Shown: piece by piece, positions 53,231 through 58,182 of the stretch | How the letters are laid out: every line of letters starts with the position of its first letter | How positions within the stretch are numbered: position 1 is the stretch's first letter | NCBI GenBank assembly: GCA_009379825.1 | Contig: WHTA01000031.1 | Span: 1-58,182, forward strand | Length of the DNA stretch: 58,182 nt | Reading direction: 5' to 3' | Source of the DNA: Streptosporangiales bacterium | Lineage (GTDB): Bacteria > Actinomycetota > Actinomycetes > Streptosporangiales > WHST01 | Made by a program: the position numbers and the translations under genes | Notes under the pieces: model-generated | What the model saw: the letters and a program-made list of their open reading frames with translations, nothing else | Told to the model about the DNA's origin: nothing | The model's database searches: none

Positions 53231-54976
53231 CTAGTCGTCCAGTCGGTCCCTGGGCTCGGTCGACTCCCGCGTGAGCGTGGCCGTCGCGGTGCCCGACGTG
53301 CTCGTGCCGCCCGCGCCGTCCGGCTCGGGCTCGTCGATCAAGCCTTCCTTGATCAGCGACTGCGACACGTGCTCGGTGAGCTCCTCGCGCTGGCGACGCC
53401 GCTGCACGCGCAGCACCGCCTGCCGCTCGGCGTGCAGCTCCTTGTACGTCGCGAAGCACATCAGGATCATCACGATGCTGAACGGCAACGCGATGAGGAT
53501 GGACATCGTCTGCAGTGCGACGAGCCCACCCGCGGTGAGCAACGCGATGGCGACTGCGCCTTCTGCGACCGCCCAGAAGATCCGGCTCCAGGTGGGTGGC
53601 TCCGGGTCGCCGCCGGACGCGAGCATGTCGACGACTAGCGATCCCGAGTCCGACGAGGTCACGAAGAACAGCGTGATCAGGATGATCGCGAGGATGCTGA
53701 CGAAGAACCCGCCTGGCAGGCCCTCGAGGAGGTTGAACAGGGCGCCGTCGGTGCTGACCGGCGGGTCCTGGCTCCTGTCGATGAAGTTGCCGTTCTGGAA
53801 CAGCTGCTTGTAGATGCCGGAACCGCCGAACACGGAGAACCAGAGGAACGTGATGACGCTCGGCACGAGCAGCACGCCACCGACGAACTGGCGGACCGTG
53901 CGCCCGCGGGAGATGCGGGCGATGAACACACCGACGAACGGTGCCCAGGAGATCCACCAACCCCAGTAGAACGAGGTCCACGTGGCCTGCCACGTCTGAC
54001 CGTCGCCACCCTGCAGGGCGGTGACGTCGAAGCTCAGCGACAGGATGTTCTGTACGTAGAGCCCGATCGACTGCATGAACTCGCGGGCGATGAACAGCGT
54101 CGGGCCGGTGAGGAGCACGAACAGCAGCATCCCACCGGCGAGACCCATGTTCAGGTTCGACAGCCACTTGATGCCCCGCTTCACACCGGTCACCACCGAC
54201 AGCGTGGCGAGAAGCGTGATGCTGCCGATCAGGATGATGTAGAGCATCGTGGACGGCTCGATGCCCATGGTGAAGCCGAGTCCGGCGCCGATCTGCATCA
54301 CACCGAGACCGAGCGACGTGGCGACACCGAACAGGGTGCCGACGATCGCGACGATGTCGATGAGGTCGCCGACCCAGCCCTTCACCCGGTCGCCGAACAG
54401 CGGCTCGAGTGCCCAGCGGATGGAGATCGGCCGGCCTTTGCGGTGCACCGCGTACGCGATCGCGAGGCCGATGACGACGTAGATCGCCCACGGGTGGATG
54501 CCCCAGTGGAGGAACGTCTGGATCATCGCCTGCTGGCCGGCCTCTTCGCGGGTCCCGTCGAAGCCCGGCTTCGGCTCGGCGAGGTGGCGCAGTGGCTCGG
54601 CGACGCCCCAGTACACCAGGCCGATGCCCATGCCGGCGGCGAACAGCATCGACAACCAGGCGACGACGCCGAACTCCGGCTCCTCGTCGTCCGGGCCGAG
54701 CTTGATGTCGCCGAAGTGTCCGACGCCGAGCCAGACGGCGAACACTACGAAGGCGGAGACCAGGCCGACGTAGTACCAGCTGAACCCGGCGACGATCGCC
54801 GACTGCACGGCCAGGATGAGAGTCTCTGCCTGCTTCGGCAGTGCGACGCCGTAGATGACGAAGGCGACGATGACGATGGCGGCAGGTATGAACACGCGTG
54901 GCGCGACCGAATGTCGCTGCGTACCGGTTGGACTGCTGCCGCCCGACGATTCTGGTGGCGCTGACGTTGTGGCCAC
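53231..54976 (-). CDS. BCCT-family betaine/carnitine/choline transporter
   Basis: This 581-residue transporter has about 12 helices. The BCCT signatures are clear: AAGMGIGLVYWGVAEPL, then WGIHPWAIYVVIG, and WGWWISWAPFVGVFIARISR with the Trp cluster that binds trimethylammonium compounds. The long charged C-terminal tail is typical of osmosensing members such as BetP. ATG 54976 is the natural start. It would import betaine or choline, complementing the glycine-to-betaine methyltransferase at 31627-33309, although the two genes are 20 kb apart. Confidence 0.9.
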   Translation of the reverse strand: MATTSAPPESSGGSSPTGTQRHSVAPRVFIPAAIVIVAFVIYGVALPKQAETLILAVQSAIVAGFSWYYVGLVSAFVVFAVWLGVGHFGDIKLGPDDEEPEFGVVAWLSMLFAAGMGIGLVYWGVAEPLRHLAEPKPGFDGTREEAGQQAMIQTFLHWGIHPWAIYVVIGLAIAYAVHRKGRPISIRWALEPLFGDRVKGWVGDLIDIVAIVGTLFGVATSLGLGVMQIGAGLGFTMGIEPSTMLYIILIGSITLLATLSVVTGVKRGIKWLSNLNMGLAGGMLLFVLLTGPTLFIAREFMQSIGLYVQNILSLSFDVTALQGGDGQTWQATWTSFYWGWWISWAPFVGVFIARISRGRTVRQFVGGVLLVPSVITFLWFSVFGGSGIYKQLFQNGNFIDRSQDPPVSTDGALFNLLEGLPGGFFVSILAIILITLFFVTSSDSGSLVVDMLASGGDPEPPTWSRIFWAVAEGAVAIALLTAGGLVALQTMSILIALPFSIVMILMCFATYKELHAERQAVLRVQRRRQREELTEHVSQSLIKEGLIDEPEPDGAGGTSTSGTATATLTRESTEPRDRLDD

Positions 54977-55429
54977 TAGTAGGCACCCTCCCGAGCCTGG
55001 GACTCCGCGAGCCGGGTAACGAAGCGCGGAATCCGCTGTCTGTACCGTTGTCGGGGCCTACCGTGTCGTAACTGGCCGCGGAACTCAAAGTCCTGGTCAA
55101 GATTTCGTTACAAGATTCCACGCTGTGGGTCCCGTCAGGTGCCCATCTCGCGCTCCCGGCGCCCCGTGGGACAGCGGCGTACTCACCGGCGATGCATCCC
55201 GCGATGCGGGTCGAGCAGGACTCGAACACTGCGCGTACTGGCCCAGTCATACACCCTGTGACCAGCGACGACGCTCGCTGAACGGCCGCGATGAAGCTGC
55301 TCGACCCGCCGTCGGATGGTCTGGAAGATTCGCAGCCGCCCGTCTACGCTGTGCGGATGTCGGCGGCCGGCCCATCCGGGCACCGCGGGCTAGGGGGCTT
55401 CCTACCCAAAGACGAGATGAGGGAGCCGG
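54977..55429. other. 453-bp divergent intergenic region
   Basis: Promoters for the BCCT gene (minus) and the Nramp-like gene (plus) must lie here. I see a short dyad GCATC-CCGC-GATGC near 55194-55207 but no strong operator, RNA gene or coding frame with family resemblance. A tRNA-like TTCGAGTCC on the minus strand near 55220 lacks a matching stem. Ribosome site GAGGGAG precedes the ATG at 55430. Confidence 0.35.
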
Positions 55430-56866
55430 ATGCCAGAAGTTAACGACGGGCAGACCTCGACGCTACCGAGCAAGTACCTGCCGGCAGTCGAGCAACGGGA
55501 TCTACCAGAACCCGTCCCGCTGAAGCGGGTCAGTGGCGCCAGCGTCATCATCCTGGCGACTGCTATCGGGTCGGGCGAGTTCATCCTCTGGCCCTACATC
55601 ACCACGCAGATCGGGTTCACGTTCATGTGGGCCGCAATCGTCGGGTTCGCCATCCAGTTCGTACTGAACATGGAGATCGAGCGGTACACGCTGGCGACCG
55701 GCGAGAGCGCGGTGACGGGGTTCGCCAGGCTCTTCAAGCCCTGGTGGTGGCTGTTCATCATCTTCGCGCTCCTGCAGAACTTCTGGCCAGGGTGGGCGAC
55801 AGGTGCCGCGACCACCTTCACGTACGTACTCGGGTTGGGCGAGAACGCACCGATCGTGCCGATCACGATCGCCGGCCTGATCGCCATCGGCCTGGCGTTG
55901 ACGCTGTCCCCGGTGGTCTACCAGGTCGTCGAGAAGATCCAGTTCGTGATGGTCATCATCATCATGGCGATCGTGATCGCGGCGATCCCGCTCGCCACCA
56001 CGGGCGAGGCCTGGGGCGCACTGTTCACCGAAGGTGTCGCCGACATCGGCTTCCCCATCGGTCAGGAGGGTCTCACCGCCGCACTGCTCCTCGGTGCGCT
56101 GGCGTTCGCCGGCGCCGGTGGCGCGAACAACCTGGTGCAGAGCAACTACATCAGGGACAAGGGCATGGGCATGGGGCAGCACATCCCCAGGATCGTGTCG
56201 CCGATCACCGGACAGGAAGAAGCCAAGCCCTCGCTCGGCTACACCTTCCCGACCACCGAGGAGAACATGCGTCGCTGGCGCGGCTGGTGGCGCGTGGCGA
56301 ACTGGGAGCAGTTCATCACGTTCTTCCTCGTCGGTGTGGCGTCGTTGATCATCCTGGCGGTGGTTGCGCATTCGTTGCTGCCCGTCGGCGAGGTGAAGGC
56401 ACAGGACCTCGAGTTCATCCTGCTCGAGGGCGAGGCGCTCAAGGAGCAGGTGGCTCCGTGGTTCGGCACCGCATTCTGGGTCGCCGGCACCATCACGTTG
56501 TTCTCCACCAACCTGGGCATCCTCGACTACACCTGCCGGCTGATCGCCGACCAGTTGAAGATCAACGTGTTCATGGAGAGCACGTTCTGGACGGAGAGCA
56601 AGGTGTACGCGGTCTTCGTCTGGCTGATGGTCGCGGTCGGGTCGATCATCCTGCTCGCGGGTGTGGACCAGCCGTTCGTCCTCGTGGTGATCGCGTCGTC
56701 CATCGCCGGTGTGCAGATGTTCATCTACTCCGGTCTGCTCATCGCGCTCAACCGGAAGGCGTTGCCGAAGCAGCTGCAGATCAGTGGTCTGCGACTGGCC
56801 GTGGTAGCGGTGTCGTTCCTCTTCTTCGGCTTCCTTTCTGTGATGCTCGTGCTGGACCAGTTCTGA
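55430..56866 (+). CDS. Nramp-like membrane transporter with non-canonical metal motifs
   Basis: This 478-residue protein has about 11 hydrophobic helices and an Nramp-type overall pattern. At the first helix, where Mn/Fe Nramp proteins have a DPGN motif, it reads ILATAIGSGEFILWPYIT. At the sixth helix, in place of the MPH motif, it reads FAGAGGANNLVQSNYIRDKG. Both canonical metal-binding motifs are thus missing, as in the divergent Nramp-related group, so transport of Mn or Fe is doubtful and another cation or solute is possible. It starts at ATG 55430 and its stop overlaps the start of a 32-residue membrane peptide. Confidence 0.75.
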   Translation: MPEVNDGQTSTLPSKYLPAVEQRDLPEPVPLKRVSGASVIILATAIGSGEFILWPYITTQIGFTFMWAAIVGFAIQFVLNMEIERYTLATGESAVTGFARLFKPWWWLFIIFALLQNFWPGWATGAATTFTYVLGLGENAPIVPITIAGLIAIGLALTLSPVVYQVVEKIQFVMVIIIMAIVIAAIPLATTGEAWGALFTEGVADIGFPIGQEGLTAALLLGALAFAGAGGANNLVQSNYIRDKGMGMGQHIPRIVSPITGQEEAKPSLGYTFPTTEENMRRWRGWWRVANWEQFITFFLVGVASLIILAVVAHSLLPVGEVKAQDLEFILLEGEALKEQVAPWFGTAFWVAGTITLFSTNLGILDYTCRLIADQLKINVFMESTFWTESKVYAVFVWLMVAVGSIILLAGVDQPFVLVVIASSIAGVQMFIYSGLLIALNRKALPKQLQISGLRLAVVAVSFLFFGFLSVMLVLDQF

Positions 56867-56964
56867 TGTCCATCCTGAAGCGGCTGTGGCTGAGGGTGCT
56901 CGTCGCCCTGACCATCTGGATGGTCCTCATCGCGCTGATGTGGGTCTTCGGACTGCTGCGCTGA
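56866..56964 (+). CDS. 32-residue single-helix membrane peptide
   Basis: ATG 56866 shares its A with the TGA of the Nramp-like gene (TGATG), so translation is probably coupled. The product begins MSILKRLWLRVLVAL, a basic amphipathic start, followed by one hydrophobic helix and ends FGLLR. Positive residues at the N-terminus suggest that end stays in the cytoplasm. It could be a small subunit or stabiliser of the transporter, as known for other small membrane proteins. There is no recognisable family. A terminator hairpin follows four bases after the stop. Confidence 0.65.
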   Translation: MSILKRLWLRVLVALTIWMVLIALMWVFGLLR

Positions 56965-56967
56965 CCG

Positions 56968-57004
56968 GTGCCTGACCGCCGGCGTGGAGCAGGCGGTCAG
57001 GCAC
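56968..57004. terminator. Bidirectional hairpin terminator
   Basis: GTGCCTGACCGCC, an 11-base loop, GGCGGTCAGGCAC: 13 perfect pairs. It lies between the convergent Nramp-like/peptide unit and the Rieske gene. No T tract follows. Confidence 0.75.
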
Positions 57005-57032
57005 GATAGCGTGGACGCCCGCCGCTGCGGGG

Positions 57033-57488
57033 TCAGCCCTTGCCTGTGACGACCTTGCCGGACTTCACGTGCACGTCGATGGAACCCAGCGGCGCGTCTG
57101 CGGGGCCACCGAGCACCTCGCCGTTCTCCGGGTCGAACCTGGACTGGTGGCAGGGGCACCGCAGCTCCTTGCCCTGTGGCTTGACGGGGCAGCCCTTGTG
57201 CGTGCACTTCGCGTCGAAGGCGACCGCGGTGTCATCGCCCGACCTGGTGACGATGATGTTCTTGTCACCCGACTTCACGCGGATGGCCGAGCCGACCTCG
57301 ATCTCCGACAACGTCGCCAGCGTGGCGCCCTCGTCGACGGGTGCGCTGCTCTTCTCGCCGCCGGACGAGCGGGTGGGGTCTGCGCTCTCTTCCTCGCCGC
57401 CGCCACAGGCGGCGAGGGCGATGACCCCCAGCCCGGCACTGGCCCCTGCGATCACCCGGCGGCGTGACGGCTGCGTACTGGAGTCCAC
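57033..57488 (-). CDS. Rieske [2Fe-2S] lipoprotein
   Basis: This 151-residue protein has a Tat-type signal with SRRRVIAGASAGLGVIALAAC; Cys28 would carry the lipid. The Rieske fold follows, with ligands Cys95 and His97 in CTHKGC and Cys111 and His114 in CPCHQSRF. Cys100 and Cys113 can form the usual disulfide. A Glu/Ser-rich linker separates the anchor from the domain. Such orphan Rieske lipoproteins are common in actinobacteria and probably carry electrons at the outer face of the membrane. Its redox partner is not visible here. Confidence 0.88.
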   Translation of the reverse strand: MDSSTQPSRRRVIAGASAGLGVIALAACGGGEEESADPTRSSGGEKSSAPVDEGATLATLSEIEVGSAIRVKSGDKNIIVTRSGDDTAVAFDAKCTHKGCPVKPQGKELRCPCHQSRFDPENGEVLGGPADAPLGSIDVHVKSGKVVTGKG

Positions 57489-57616
57489 GATCGTTCCCTT
57501 CCTGTCGGCGTTGTCCTCTACCTACGTGGCGACGGCCCGGTCGGTTCAGACCGAGTTGAACCGACCGGGCGCCGGGCACGTAGTCACCTGCAGCAGGTCG
57601 AGGTGAAGGGGCTGAT

Positions 57617-58042
57617 GTGATCGACATGGCTAGGTCGCAAGCCGGGGTGCGCAGCGGCATCGGGCTTGCCGAGGGCGTCCTACGGGGTGTGGTGGCCGCA
57701 GCGGTGCTGTTGTCCGCAGACATCCACCTGGTGCTCTACGTGGAAGGTTACTCGGACATCCCCGTCATCGGCCCGATGTTCGCCGTGAACGTGGTCGCCG
57801 GCCTGGCCATCGGCGTCGGCGTGCTCGTGTGGCGGCACTGGCTGGCCGCGTTCCTCGCCGCCGGGTTCGGTGCGGCGACGTTCGTCGCGTACCTGCTCTC
57901 CCGTACCGTCGGGCTGTTCGGCGTGCGGGAGATGAGCTGGGATGCCCAAGGTGTGCTCGCCGCCGTGGCAGAGGTGCTCGCCGTCGTCGGCGGTGTGGTA
58001 CTCCTGATCGCTGCCCGTCTACGATCCACTAGTGACAGCTGA
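57617..58042 (+). CDS. Small membrane protein with four helices, unknown function
   Basis: This protein of about 141 residues has hydrophobic stretches near residues 20-45, 50-72, 75-95 and 110-133, predicted as four membrane helices. GTG 57617 follows GAAGGGG; ATG 57626 is possible as well. The segment ADIHLVLYVEGYSDIPVIGP and the residues after it are conserved-looking, but I do not recognise a named domain. It diverges from the Rieske lipoprotein gene with 128 bases between starts, so the two may be jointly regulated. Confidence 0.6.
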   Translation: MIDMARSQAGVRSGIGLAEGVLRGVVAAAVLLSADIHLVLYVEGYSDIPVIGPMFAVNVVAGLAIGVGVLVWRHWLAAFLAAGFGAATFVAYLLSRTVGLFGVREMSWDAQGVLAAVAEVLAVVGGVVLLIAARLRSTSDS

Positions 58043-58074
58043 GAGAAATTGTCAAGACCTGTGGATGAGGTTTG

Positions 58075-58182
58075 TTAGGCGGCTTGCTTCTCCGCGGCTT
58101 GATCGTCGGGTCGTTCGACGAGTTTCCCGTTCTCGAACCGTGCTCCAGTGCGTACCAGTGCGACGAGGTGCGGTGCGTTCAC
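58075..58182 (-). CDS. C-terminal end of a probable transposase, truncated by the window
   Basis: The minus strand reads 35 codons into a TAA at 58075-58077: VNAPHLVALVRTGARFENGK then LVERPDDQAAEKQAA. It looks like the tail of a transposase, but I cannot name the family with certainty and most of the gene lies outside. The low-complexity, AT-richer bases 58043-58074 just after the stop could be an insertion-sequence end. Confidence 0.35.
   Translation of the reverse strand: MNAPHLVALVRTGARFENGKLVERPDDQAAEKQAA

Noticed and set aside
55211-55235. tRNA-like TTCGAGTCC stretch on the minus strand
   Set aside because: The five bases on either side of the loop do not pair, and no acceptor, D or anticodon arm can be built around it.
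1-58182. The window as one composite transposon between two insertion sequences
   Set aside because: The left element is IS110-type and the right fragment appears to be a different, unnamed type. There are no matching ends, and the content is a normal series of chromosomal operons.

Overview
The window is high-GC DNA with many GTG and a few TTG starts, 4-bp GTGA/ATGA stop-start overlaps, Tat signal peptides and LacI/GntR/IclR/AsnC/TetR regulators beside small catabolic operons. This points to a soil- or salt-living actinobacterium. A fused glycine-to-betaine methyltransferase resembles enzymes known from halophilic actinomycetes, but I cannot name the genus. The window reads as a chromosomal catabolic and accessory region with insertion sequences at both edges.

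Layout. (1) 1-1409: an IS110-family element whose transposase is split by a one-base frameshift. (2) 1405-7890: an acyl-CoA operon (CaiC-like ligase, enoyl-CoA hydratase, MHS transporter, two MaoC hydratases) divergent from a TetR regulator, followed by a broken alpha/beta hydrolase. Two near-identical operators flank the TetR gene. (3) 7891-9190: gene remnants (HsdM tail, transposase fragment, luciferase-like monooxygenase tail). (4) 9200-15043: a secreted protein, then a purine module (cytosine/purine permease, adenine deaminase, ADA-fold adenine/adenosine deaminase) divergent from a LacI regulator. (5) 15226-24780: an exported beta-propeller/amidohydrolase, a LarA-like protein, and a GntR-controlled group of 3-hydroxyisobutyrate dehydrogenase-like, ThDP enzyme and decayed IlvD-type dehydratase. 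(6) 24777-31564: a tripartite tricarboxylate transporter operon interleaved with HpcH aldolase, 2-hydroxyacid dehydrogenase and hydroxypyruvate isomerase-like genes, divergent from an IclR regulator.

(7) 31627-35084: a fused glycine/sarcosine/dimethylglycine methyltransferase, an AsnC regulator and a dimethylarginine hydrolase. (8) 35190-43699: a peptide/opine-type ABC transporter operon carrying a creatininase-family gene, a nitrilase-family gene and a MocR regulator. (9) 43905-53172: a divergent unit of AruI-like ThDP decarboxylase, MHS transporter, M20 amidohydrolase, YtcJ-like amidohydrolase and agmatinase-family ureohydrolase on one side, and a tandem AsnC regulator plus 2-hydroxyacid dehydrogenase on the other. 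(10) 53231-58182: a BCCT betaine-type transporter, an Nramp-like transporter with non-canonical metal motifs coupled to a 32-residue membrane peptide, a Rieske lipoprotein, a small membrane protein and a transposase tail at the edge.

The recurring theme is uptake and breakdown of nitrogen-containing and hydroxy-acid compounds in regulator-plus-operon units, together with osmolyte (betaine) synthesis and import. Coding lesions are concentrated in the first 25 kb: transposase, hydrolase, exported amidohydrolase and IlvD-type dehydratase. I saw none in the right-hand half. No rRNA, tRNA or CRISPR array was seen.
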